NCBI GenBank assembly: GCA_900754755.1
Contig: CAAEEC010000289.1
Span: 1 to 8,603, forward strand
Direction: 5' to 3'
Length of the DNA stretch: 8,603 bases
Origin: Clostridia bacterium
GTDB lineage: Bacteria; Bacillota; Clostridia; Christensenellales; Aristaeellaceae
Made by a program: the position numbers and the translations under genes. Below, one piece after another: positions 1 through 5,780 of the stretch. The number at the start of each line of letters is the position of its first letter. Position 1 is the stretch's first letter. A model generated the notes under the pieces. That model saw nothing but the letters and a program-made list of their open reading frames with translations. It was not told the origin of the DNA and ran no database searches.

Positions 1-211
1 CGCATACCTCGCGCTGGAGCCGGAAGAGAAGAAAACGAGCCGCGCGTGCGAAGCGCTGGCCTATCCGGATGCGGATGCGCTGGTGTTGGCGGATTTGCCG
101 GAAGGGGCCGCCTATCCCGTCGGCGGCGAATGCGGGGCATACTACATCATTCGGCTGGGCGAAGGCGTGGCATTCGTGGAGAAGAATGCATTTGCTTCTC
201 AAATCGGTTGA
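1..211 (+). CDS. 3' end of a protein with a probable SH3-like C-terminus (partial)
   Basis: The frame beginning at base 2 is open from the window edge to TGA at 209-211, giving 69 residues of an otherwise unseen protein. Codon use is GC-rich like the metabolic genes downstream and unlike the AT-rich DNA that follows. The last 40 or so residues run through a pattern resembling bacterial SH3 folds: an ALVLADLPEGAAYPVGG stretch, then a CGAYYIIRLGEGVAFVEKN stretch, comparable to the 'GWYKVRLGDKTGYV' closing strands of SH3b repeats. Such domains usually bind cell-wall peptides in secreted or surface proteins. The N-terminus, any signal peptide and any catalytic domain lie outside the window, so the overall function is unknown. 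The reading frame and stop are secure. The SH3 assignment is a by-eye inference. The gene stops just as base composition turns AT-rich, so the island begins at its 3' end. Confidence 0.75.
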   Translation, partial: AYLALEPEEKKTSRACEALAYPDADALVLADLPEGAAYPVGGECGAYYIIRLGEGVAFVEKNAFASQIG

Positions 212-315
212 AACAGAATATCAAACCAATACATATTCCCCACCTTGAAATCGTAATCACAGTGGTTTTTTGCATATATCGCGGGTATATGTATGATTGG
301 AAATCAGAAAAATGA

Positions 316-417
316 ATTGCTCACGTCCATGGGCAACCCATTGATATAGAAATGTCTTTGTGCCAAAGTTTTGTATGGCTTGCGCGCAATAAATTTTATA
401 AAATCCGAAGGAAGTGA
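316..417 (+). pseudogene. Start-less protein-like fragment ahead of the 422 gene
   Basis: Between two in-frame stops (TGA 313-315 and TGA 415-417) lies a 33-codon open stretch reading IAHVHGQPIDIEMSLCQSFV and then a basic tail ending KIRRK. Its one internal ATG falls well inside the segment and lacks a ribosome binding site, so it is unlikely to be translated alone. It reads like the C-terminal tip of a larger protein. Its stop lies inside the spacer between the ribosome binding site and ATG of the next gene, an arrangement that recurs twice more in this island. It may be the remnant of a toxin C-terminal domain left next to its immunity gene, but no family was recognised. The segment is short enough that a chance open frame cannot be excluded. 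Confidence 0.3.
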
Positions 418-421
418 TAAT

Positions 422-739
422 ATGATCTCAAATCTTCAATGGAAAAATTTGATCACTCTCGCAATTGGTGTAGTGGCAATCAATATTTTGGATCGCATTC
501 TATATATTCCCGTATTATCAAAAATGTTTAGCGCTGACAACGAGCCATTTGCGCATCAATTGTTTGCAGCGATATTGCTACTAATTTTACTTGTAATTTT
601 GCTTTTGCAAACAAGGCACAGCAACCTCCAAGGAAAAGTCGCCTTTATACAGTACGCAATCATTTGCGGAATATGTGCGGGTTCCATTATGAGTATCACA
701 TTGATTTTAAAATTATTTGGTATAGATATTTATCAATGA
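422..739 (+). CDS. Small membrane protein with three predicted transmembrane segments, unknown function
   Basis: This encodes 105 residues. The ATG at 422 is preferred over upstream in-frame starts because an AAGGAAG ribosome binding site (408-414) sits seven bases before it. Hydrophobic runs at about residues 9-31, 43-62 (an almost pure Ile/Leu/Val stretch) and 74-99 predict three membrane helices. The loop between the first two carries acidic residues (Asp39, Glu41); the loop between the last two is short and basic. No known family was recognised. It is AT-rich, unlike the flanking chromosome. Its last bases overlap the ATG of the next gene (ATGA), so the two are probably translationally coupled. 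Small polytopic proteins of this kind are common as immunity proteins against membrane-acting toxins, which fits the context but is inference. The gene looks intact. Confidence 0.72.
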   Translation: MISNLQWKNLITLAIGVVAINILDRILYIPVLSKMFSADNEPFAHQLFAAILLLILLVILLLQTRHSNLQGKVAFIQYAIICGICAGSIMSITLILKLFGIDIYQ

Positions 740-1296
740 CTATTTATGCATTAATAGTCGGGCATAAACATATGTACGAAAAGATTACAACATTTACATT
801 TGGCGATATTACAGGTGTTTCTATCGCTCGTTTTGAATGCACAAAAGATAGAATATTAAATATTTTGAATCTATTTGAATATAAAAATGCAGTCATTGAA
901 ATTGGCTGCATTGAAAAAACGAGTGCTCTTTTTCAAATAATAAAAACACTTAGCATTAAGTATTCAATGCCCCCGCGGCAAAATCCGTTATATACGGATA
1001 TTGTTTTTGAGATAAGTGGTCGCTATATTGCAAAATTGCTTTGCTGCATACTCGAATCAGAATGTGAGTCATTTTGTATAAACATCGCAAATGATTCTAG
1101 CGCATTTGAACAGCTTTCATGCGAACATTTTGATAAGCAGCGATGGATAAAATGCGGAACAATATCGCTGAGTATAGCAGTTATAATAAACGAAAATCAA
1201 ATTGATATTACTTTTAATAAGAATACATACAATGCAAAACAAATAGTGCGACAATTAAAGAAAGTTCTTGCCATCGCTTGCAAAAACAAAATTTGA
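736..1296 (+). CDS. Hypothetical protein coupled to the upstream membrane protein
   Basis: This encodes 186 residues and starts at the ATG of an ATGA overlap with the 422-739 gene. There is no clear ribosome binding site, as expected for translational coupling. A TTG upstream at 664 and an internal ATG at 772 are weaker start choices. The product looks soluble and mixed alpha/beta, with alternating hydrophobic and charged stretches such as GDITGVSIARF and TISLSIAVIINENQIDITF, several cysteines (for example an LLCCILESECESFC stretch near the middle) and a basic helical C-terminus ending in KNKI. No signal peptide or convincing membrane helix is seen. No family was recognised. The AT-rich composition and coupled layout suggest it arrived with the preceding gene as one cassette. 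A second immunity protein or a regulator are possibilities without direct support. The frame is well supported; the function is unknown. Confidence 0.7.
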   Translation: MTIYALIVGHKHMYEKITTFTFGDITGVSIARFECTKDRILNILNLFEYKNAVIEIGCIEKTSALFQIIKTLSIKYSMPPRQNPLYTDIVFEISGRYIAKLLCCILESECESFCINIANDSSAFEQLSCEHFDKQRWIKCGTISLSIAVIINENQIDITFNKNTYNAKQIVRQLKKVLAIACKNKI

Positions 1297-1329
1297 CTAT
1301 AGATACCATTGCGAAATAAGCTATCGTAA

Positions 1330-1494
1330 TACAGAAAAGCCCAAAACAAAATTGAGAGCATCGGCGATGCCCAATGGAAAAACGCGACAAAACCCGGCAT
1401 TGCAATAGAAAACGAGACAATCGATGCACTTGTAAATGTTATTTACGGCAGCGAAAGGAATGAAACTTATGTATATATTAGCAAAGAAATATAA
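1330..1494 (+). pseudogene. C-terminal remnant of an unidentified protein, overlapping the next gene
   Basis: After TAA at 1327-1329 this frame is open for 54 codons to TAA at 1492-1494, with no ATG, GTG or TTG that could serve as a start. The translation is strongly protein-like: it contains KIESIGDAQWKNATKPGIAI, then an amphipathic ENETIDALVNVIYGSERNE and a YVYISKEI end. Just upstream, in another frame, bases 1283-1345 read KTKFDYRYHCEISYRNTEK. A single-base change near 1330-1345 would join the two, so the fragment may once have begun right after the stop of the 736 gene. Its end overlaps the likely start of the next gene by 26 bases. Loss of the start and probable frameshift argue for a relic. 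A displaced toxin C-terminal domain is the favoured reading, by layout only. Confidence 0.45.
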
Positions 1495-1837
1495 GACAAA
1501 ATGGTCGGCAAAAAATTGCATAGGTCTCCTTCAAAGGAAAAATATATACGATGTATTGTTATATGAATTTTATATGGTTAATGGTAGATACTGTATGCAA
1601 TTCAAAGGACTCCTTAAACAATTTGGAGGATACATGCCTGACCACGATTTGTATATGGACATACTAGCTTGGCATACAGTGTATATACTAAACTTTGAGG
1701 AAAATTCGGATGGCACAATTGTATCCGTGCTAGTAAATGCTGGCGAAAAAGAAAATCCTCACATGACTCATATGAATAGATATATGATGGATAAATTTTT
1801 CTTGAAAAAATTGGATGCCACACCGCTTGAATGTTGA
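1469..1837 (+). CDS. Hypothetical small soluble protein, possible orphan immunity protein
   Basis: This encodes 122 residues. The ATG at 1469 is chosen because AAAGGA (1454-1459) sits nine bases upstream. In-frame ATGs at 1460 and 1436 are possible but are respectively too close to, or ahead of, that site. The protein is lysine- and tyrosine-rich, with a basic N-terminus (AKKYKTKWSAKN), an aromatic stretch around residues 27-45 (YDVLLYEFYMVNGRYCMQF) and a beta-like segment (GTIVSVLVNAGEKENP) before a methionine-rich helix (MTHMNRYMMDKF). No transmembrane helix or signal peptide is evident and no family was recognised. It overlaps the end of the start-less fragment before it, as immunity genes often overlap their toxin gene. 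The AT-rich composition marks it as part of the acquired island. It looks intact. Confidence 0.68.
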   Translation: MYILAKKYKTKWSAKNCIGLLQRKNIYDVLLYEFYMVNGRYCMQFKGLLKQFGGYMPDHDLYMDILAWHTVYILNFEENSDGTIVSVLVNAGEKENPHMTHMNRYMMDKFFLKKLDATPLEC

Positions 1838-1865
1838 TTGCATAGCAAATAAAGTAAAGCAAACC

Positions 1866-1891
1866 GCTCAAGGAAATCCGAGCCGCTTTTT
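1866..1891 (+). terminator. Weak possible intrinsic terminator
   Basis: A short inverted repeat, GCTC (1866-1869) and GAGC (1880-1883), is followed a few bases later by five T residues (1887-1891), about 30 bases after the stop of the 1469 gene. The stem is only four base pairs plus one more outside a mismatch. The position is right for a terminator but the structure is weak. Confidence 0.25.
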
Positions 1892-1895
1892 ATGA

Positions 1896-2307
1896 GTAGC
1901 ATTCGTTGCTGTAGATCGGGTCTCTGCGGCGCTGGGCGGCAAGTGCATGCTGGTGGGCCTGACACAGGAGGTATGCAGCAACGGCTCCGCGGTCGATAGT
2001 TTCGTACTGGGCGAACGCGAAGAGCGTGCTTACGGCGTATCTCAATGTATAAGGAAATATTGCCGGCCCGGTTGACAGTGGCAACAGCATCGTGATAGAA
2101 TACAAGCATGATCAAAGCGTCATCTACGGCGCCATTAGCCATACGCGCAGACGGCGCGTGGATATACAACTGAGAGGCACACTAAGAGCGGATTTTGTGG
2201 GCCCTGATTGGCGTGGGAATCAGCTTATCCATGTATCGGATGGTACAAACGAGTTGCCCATTTGCTACAACGAGAATGTGGAGGAGATTGAACGGTGCAA
2301 ACACTGA
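1896..2307 (+). pseudogene. 5'-truncated, frameshifted gene remnant of unknown family
   Basis: Two adjoining open stretches look like one broken gene. The first (1896-2075), after an in-frame TGA at 1893-1895, reads AFVAVDRVSAALGGKCMLVG and then LTQEVCSNGSAVDSFVLGER. The second frame runs to TGA at 2305-2307, containing NIAGPVDSGNSIVIEYKH near its start and DFVGPDWRGNQLIHVSDGTN further on. In that second frame a TAA at 2050-2052 interrupts an AYLNV/GNIAG junction. One frameshift near 2030-2050 plus one nonsense change would therefore give a continuous chain of about 136 residues. The 5' part is distinctly GC-rich, like the core genome, while the 3' part grades into AT-rich sequence. No start codon is available for the first part; a GTG at 2092 could start a 71-residue product from the second. 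The end overlaps the next gene's start. No family was recognised. Confidence 0.5.
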
Positions 2308-2759
2308 TGTACACGACGGATGGATTATGGTTCAATCTTATTTGGCATGATGGGCTCTTTATTTTACTAGCGATAATTTATATTATAGTTGGGCCTATAC
2401 GAATCCGCAAGAAAAAGAAAGATGGCAAAGTTTTTCTATTTCTAGGAATAATAGTGTTGATCTTTTTTATACCCATGTTTATAAATGACTATATCGGAAT
2501 TGTTACGGAGGATTTCGCAGTGTCTACAGGCAAAATTCATCACTGGCATAGCGTATCAGGGGCAAGAGGAATAGGATTTGTATACGAATATTCATTTGAC
2601 ACAAACGAGCATGACAAATTTCAGTCATATCTGCTTAACGCGACGACGATGCGAAAGCATTTGGGCGGTGGTTTTGAATTTGATAAAGATAGAACCTACG
2701 TCATTACCTATGAAGAGAACTCCAGATTTATTGTAGGAATCGCGGTACTGGAAGAATAG
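2295..2759 (+). CDS. Membrane-anchored hypothetical protein, two N-terminal helices plus a C-terminal domain
   Basis: This encodes 154 residues. The GTG at 2295 is preferred because GAGGAG (2281-2286) lies exactly eight bases upstream. An ATG at 2307, which overlaps the preceding stop as TGATG, is the alternative and would remove four residues. Two hydrophobic helices (about residues 20-37 and 46-63) are separated by a very basic turn (RIRKKKKDGK) that should lie in the cytoplasm, so the C-terminal domain (64-154) would also be cytoplasmic if the hairpin is simple, or outside if the topology is reversed. That domain looks beta-rich, with VSTGKIHHWHSVSG, GFVYEYSFDTNE and YVITYEENSRFIVGIAVL segments. 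No family was recognised. It overlaps the end of the pseudogene before it by 13 bases, as in the other fragment/small-gene pairs. A membrane immunity protein is plausible but unproven. Confidence 0.72.
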   Translation: MQTLMYTTDGLWFNLIWHDGLFILLAIIYIIVGPIRIRKKKKDGKVFLFLGIIVLIFFIPMFINDYIGIVTEDFAVSTGKIHHWHSVSGARGIGFVYEYSFDTNEHDKFQSYLLNATTMRKHLGGGFEFDKDRTYVITYEENSRFIVGIAVLEE

Positions 2760-2815
2760 CGAGAAAGTTGTTCGGGCTCCGCGAAAGAACCGCCGGCAAT
2801 CCCCTGATTTGCAAC

Positions 2816-2849
2816 CATACACGCAGATTGCATATGCGCATTGTGTATG
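2816..2849. repeat. Inverted repeat with 7-bp arms
   Basis: CATACAC (2816-2822) and GTGTATG (2843-2849) are exact reverse complements separated by 20 bases that themselves contain the palindrome GCATATGC. It lies in the gap between the island and the symporter operon, shortly before a TATAAT at 2862-2867. No T-tract follows, so it is not a standard terminator. It could be an operator or a chance repeat. Confidence 0.3.
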
Positions 2850-2888
2850 CGGCAAAAATATTATAATTTCAGAAATAACGTCACGTCG

Positions 2889-2928
2889 GGCGCGCCGCAG
2901 CGCTCCAGACGGCGGTATGCGCCTTTTT
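2889..2928 (+). terminator. Possible intrinsic terminator upstream of the symporter promoter
   Basis: GGCGC (2889-2893) pairs with GCGCC (2919-2923), and the adjoining GCCG (2894-2897) pairs with CGGC (2910-2913), leaving a 5-base bulge on the right arm and a 12-base loop. Five T residues (2924-2928) follow directly. It would insulate the operon from transcription coming out of the island. The bulge lowers confidence. Confidence 0.38.
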
Positions 2929-2952
2929 GCAACACAAATTTTTCCAAAACCC

Positions 2953-2981
2953 TTGCCATTTTGCGCCACTTATAGTATAAT
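2953..2981 (+). promoter_or_regulatory. Housekeeping (sigma-70/sigma-A type) promoter for the symporter operon
   Basis: TTGCCA (2953-2958) is followed after exactly 17 bases by a consensus TATAAT (2976-2981). Transcription would begin near 2988, about 60 bases before the symporter ATG. The surrounding sequence turns AT-rich at the -10 element within otherwise GC-rich DNA, as expected for a real promoter. No other equally good promoter is seen before 3048. Confidence 0.75.
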
Positions 2982-3047
2982 AGCGCCTGTAATGCCGCCC
3001 GCGACGCCCTTGATCGCGTGCTGCGGCGAGGAAGGATGGTAAGAGAC

Positions 3048-4574
3048 ATGTTCATCAAGGTTTTGCTTCTCGTACTCTTTTTTGGTTGCATGGCAGCGAT
3101 AGGCGTATATTGCCGCAAGCACACGCGCAGTGTTGGCGATTTTGTGCTGGGCGGTCGCAGCGTTGGCCCGTGGCTCACCGCGTTCGCGTATGGCACGAGC
3201 TATTTTTCTGCCGTGGTGTTCATTGGCTACGCGGGCCAGTTTGGCTGGGCCTATGGCGTGAGCGCCACGTGGATTGGCATTGGCAACGCGCTGATTGGCA
3301 GCCTGCTCGCCTGGGTGGTGCTGGGCCGCCGTACGCGCATCATGACGAAATTTTTGAACGCTTCCACCATGCCGGAATTCTTCGCCAAGCGCTATGGCTC
3401 CAACGCCCTCAAAATCGTGGCCAGCGCGATCATATTCGTGTTCCTGGTGCCGTACACCGCCTCGGTGTACAAGGGGCTGGGCGGGCTGTTTTCGCAGGCG
3501 TTCGGCGTGGATTATCTCTATTGCATGATCGGCATGGCCGTTTTGACGGGCATCTATGTGCTGCTGGGCGGCTACATGGCCACGGCCATCAACGATTTCA
3601 TTCAAGGCATCATCATGCTGGTGGGCATCTGTTGCGTGGTGGGCGCGGTGCTGGGCGGCCAGGGCGGCTTCACCCAGGCGATCATTTCGCTTTCGCAGAT
3701 CGAGAGCGAATCCGCGGCCACGCTGGGCCAACAGGGAGCATATACCTCTTTCTTTGGCCCGGATCTGGGCAGCCTGCTGGGCGTGGTGATCCTCACCTCG
3801 CTGGGCACCTGGGGTCTGCCGCAGATGGTGCACAAATTCTATAGCATCCGCGATGAAAAATCCATCAAAACCGGCACCATCATTTCCACCCTGTTCGCGC
3901 TGGTGGTGGCGGGCGGCTCGTATTTCAACGGCGCGTTTGGCCGGCTGTTTGTGGAATCGCCCGAATCCGTCGGCGGCTACGATGGCATCGTGCCCGCCAT
4001 GTTGGGCGGCCAGCTAAACGACCTGCTGATGGGCATCGTAATCGTGCTGGTGCTTTCCGCCTCCATGAGCACGCTCTCCTCGCTGGTGATCACCTCCAGC
4101 TCCACGCTCACGCTCGATTTGGTGCGCGACCAGTTCCGCCCGCAAATGGCAGAGTCCCGCCAAGTGCTGATTTTGCGCGTGCTGTGCGCGGCGTTTATCG
4201 CGCTCAGCGTGGTCATCGCGGCCATTCCCAATTCGCTGATCTCGTCCCTCATGTCGCTCTCCTGGGGCGCGCTGGGCGGCGCGTTTCTGGCGCCGTTCCT
4301 ATATGGCCTGTTCTGGAAGGGCGGCACGCGCGCTGGCGTGTGGGCTTCGTTCGCCGTTGGCGTGGGGTACACCAGCCTGAATAGCGTCTTTGGCTGGATC
4401 GCGCCCACCACGGCCGGCGCGGTCGCCATGCTGGCGTCCATGGTCGTGTTCCCGCTGGTGAGCCTGGCGACGAACAAGCTGCCTCAGGGCGAAGTGAAAC
4501 AGATTTTCTCCTGCTACGACGCACCCGTTACCGTGCACCAGAGCGTCGCCCTCGAAGAAGCGCAGGGCGATTGA
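3048..4574 (+). CDS. Sodium:solute symporter (SSF family), substrate unknown
   Basis: This 508-residue inner-membrane transporter uses the sodium gradient to import a small solute. The sequence opens with a hydrophobic helix and then the SSF signature DFVLGGRSVGPWLTAFAYG (about residues 31-49), followed by many hydrophobic segments separated by short loops, as in the LeuT-fold SSF proteins. The SASMSTLSSLVITSSS segment (about 337-352) matches the helix that supplies the Na2 sodium site; Ser341 and Thr342 correspond to the Ser340/Thr341 sodium ligands of E. coli PutP. The length is typical for the family. The start at 3048 aligns with usual family N-termini and has AGGA 11 bases upstream; ATG 3036 and GTG 3018 are in-frame alternatives. 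It heads a same-strand run behind a strong promoter. The solute (an amino acid, monocarboxylate, sugar or vitamin) cannot be decided from sequence alone; the downstream redox genes make an organic acid possible. Confidence 0.93.
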   Translation: MFIKVLLLVLFFGCMAAIGVYCRKHTRSVGDFVLGGRSVGPWLTAFAYGTSYFSAVVFIGYAGQFGWAYGVSATWIGIGNALIGSLLAWVVLGRRTRIMTKFLNASTMPEFFAKRYGSNALKIVASAIIFVFLVPYTASVYKGLGGLFSQAFGVDYLYCMIGMAVLTGIYVLLGGYMATAINDFIQGIIMLVGICCVVGAVLGGQGGFTQAIISLSQIESESAATLGQQGAYTSFFGPDLGSLLGVVILTSLGTWGLPQMVHKFYSIRDEKSIKTGTIISTLFALVVAGGSYFNGAFGRLFVESPESVGGYDGIVPAMLGGQLNDLLMGIVIVLVLSASMSTLSSLVITSSSTLTLDLVRDQFRPQMAESRQVLILRVLCAAFIALSVVIAAIPNSLISSLMSLSWGALGGAFLAPFLYGLFWKGGTRAGVWASFAVGVGYTSLNSVFGWIAPTTAGAVAMLASMVVFPLVSLATNKLPQGEVKQIFSCYDAPVTVHQSVALEEAQGD

Positions 4575-4614
4575 CGCCTGCGGCGCTCGCGATTGCCCGC
4601 CAAGGAGGCTAAAC

Positions 4615-5772
4615 ATGCAGATCATTCATCTTTCGCACAAGGAGCAGGTTGCCTATAGCCAACTCTGCTCCCTTGCGTGGCAGTCCCTGGTCGATGAAAA
4701 GGAACTCGCGCGGATCGCCACGCTTCCCGATCCCGATCCGCGGCGCTGGGGCGCGCTGAGCGAGGATGGCACGCTGGCCGCTGGGCTTACCTGCCACGAT
4801 TTTCGCGCCTTTGTGCAGGGCGAAGCGGTGAGCAACGGCGGCATCGGCGGCGTTGTCACCCATCCTGCGTATCGCAGGCAGGGGGCCATCCGCGAAATCT
4901 TCACCGAGCTTTTGCGCGAAACCCGCTCCAACGGCGAGATTCTTTCCTCGCTGTATCCGTTTTCGCACGCGTTTTACCGCAAATTTGGCTATGAACTGTG
5001 CGATGGCCGCGTGCGGCACACCTTGCCGCTGGCGCAACTGGGCCGCCTGCGCTTTGAGGGCTGGGCCCGCCTGCTGGCGCGCGGGGACGATGGCGCGCAG
5101 TATGAGCAGCTTTACGCCAGCTTTGCCCAGCGCTACAATCTGATGCTCGCCACGCCGCCGCAGCGCGATTCCGCCAGCCGCTTTGGCGAACCCTTTCAGG
5201 ACGGCGCGTTCCGATACAACTATCTCATTGGCGACGGCGCGCGCACCCTGGCCTTTGCGCGCTTCACCCGCAATCCGCACAACACCATGGATGTGCAGGA
5301 AGCGTTCTTCGATGGCTACGAAGGGCTGACCGCGCTGCTGGGCTTTTTGGCTCGCTTCACCGCCGAATTTGAGAACATCGCCATCACGCTGCCGCGCGGC
5401 GTGCCGCTCTCCAGCCTGGTGGAAAATCCTTACGCGCTCAAGAGCGCGCCCGAACACAGCTATATGGCGCGCGTGACCAACGCGCCCGCAGCGCTCGCGC
5501 TGTTGCGGCCGCAAGAGCCGTTCACTGTGGAAGTGTGCGACCAGTTCCTGCCGGAAAACAGCGGCGTGTACCGCGTGAGCGCCGAGGGCGCGCAGCGGGA
5601 AAACGCCGCGCCGGATATCGCGCTGAGCGAACACGCGCTCGCGCAGTTGGTGACGGGATTCTTGCCGCTGTACCAGCTTGCCGCGCGCAGCGATGTGCGC
5701 GTAAACACCGACCCCACGCGCATTGCCCGCGCGCTCTGCGTGCGCGAGCCGTATATCATGAGCCATTTTTAG
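4615..5772 (+). CDS. Eis-type GNAT family N-acetyltransferase with SCP2-like C-terminal domain
   Basis: This 385-residue protein probably transfers an acetyl group from acetyl-CoA to an amine. The N-terminal GNAT domain shows the acetyl-CoA-binding motif as GGIGGVVTHPAYRRQGAIRE (residues 75-94), where V-x-x-x-x-R-R-Q-G-A grips the pyrophosphate. A PFSHAFYRKFGYELCD segment follows, in which Tyr126 occupies the place of the general acid Tyr126 of Mycobacterium tuberculosis Eis. A central second GNAT-like region leads to a C-terminal sterol-carrier-protein-like fold (NSGVYRVSAEG onward). The chain ends in Phe with a free carboxylate, as in Eis, whose terminal Phe carboxylate acts as general base. 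The ATG has AAGGAGG (4602-4608) six bases upstream and lies 40 bases after the symporter. Some Eis enzymes modify aminoglycosides or other polyamines; the substrate here is unknown, and resistance should not be assumed. Confidence 0.9.
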   Translation: MQIIHLSHKEQVAYSQLCSLAWQSLVDEKELARIATLPDPDPRRWGALSEDGTLAAGLTCHDFRAFVQGEAVSNGGIGGVVTHPAYRRQGAIREIFTELLRETRSNGEILSSLYPFSHAFYRKFGYELCDGRVRHTLPLAQLGRLRFEGWARLLARGDDGAQYEQLYASFAQRYNLMLATPPQRDSASRFGEPFQDGAFRYNYLIGDGARTLAFARFTRNPHNTMDVQEAFFDGYEGLTALLGFLARFTAEFENIAITLPRGVPLSSLVENPYALKSAPEHSYMARVTNAPAALALLRPQEPFTVEVCDQFLPENSGVYRVSAEGAQRENAAPDIALSEHALAQLVTGFLPLYQLAARSDVRVNTDPTRIARALCVREPYIMSHF

Positions 5773-5780
5773 GAGGCCGC

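Noticed and set aside
46..315. An 89-codon plus-strand frame from the window start into the AT-rich region
   Set aside because: Its first part is an Arg/Gly-rich shadow of the SH3-like gene in another frame, and the frame crosses the composition boundary.
1281..1355. Repeated AAACAAAATT-like strings near 1284 and 1344
   Set aside because: They are short A-rich strings expected by chance in this AT-rich region; there is no longer repeat, spacer pattern or array suggesting CRISPR or an att site.
1614..1871. An 85-codon minus-strand frame opposite the 1469 gene
   Set aside because: It has no ribosome binding site and lies antisense to a better-supported gene with a good ribosome binding site.
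212..2759. Insertion sequence or integrase as the source of the island
   Set aside because: No transposase or recombinase motif, terminal inverted repeat or tRNA gene was seen inside the window, so the mechanism of transfer is left open.
2970..3833. A 287-codon minus-strand frame opposite the symporter 5' end
   Set aside because: It runs antisense over the promoter and the SSF signature region, and its composition is His/Ala-rich without domain features.
4609..5766. A 385-codon minus-strand frame covering the acetyltransferase
   Set aside because: It is a codon-phase mirror of the plus-strand Eis-like gene, with an Arg/Ala/His-rich product and no recognisable domain.
5535..5780. N-terminal extension of the SGNH hydrolase
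   Set aside because: The extension overlaps the acetyltransferase out of frame and is Arg-rich; the ATG at 5781 has an ideal AGGAGG site and puts the GDSN motif at the normal residue 9-12 position.
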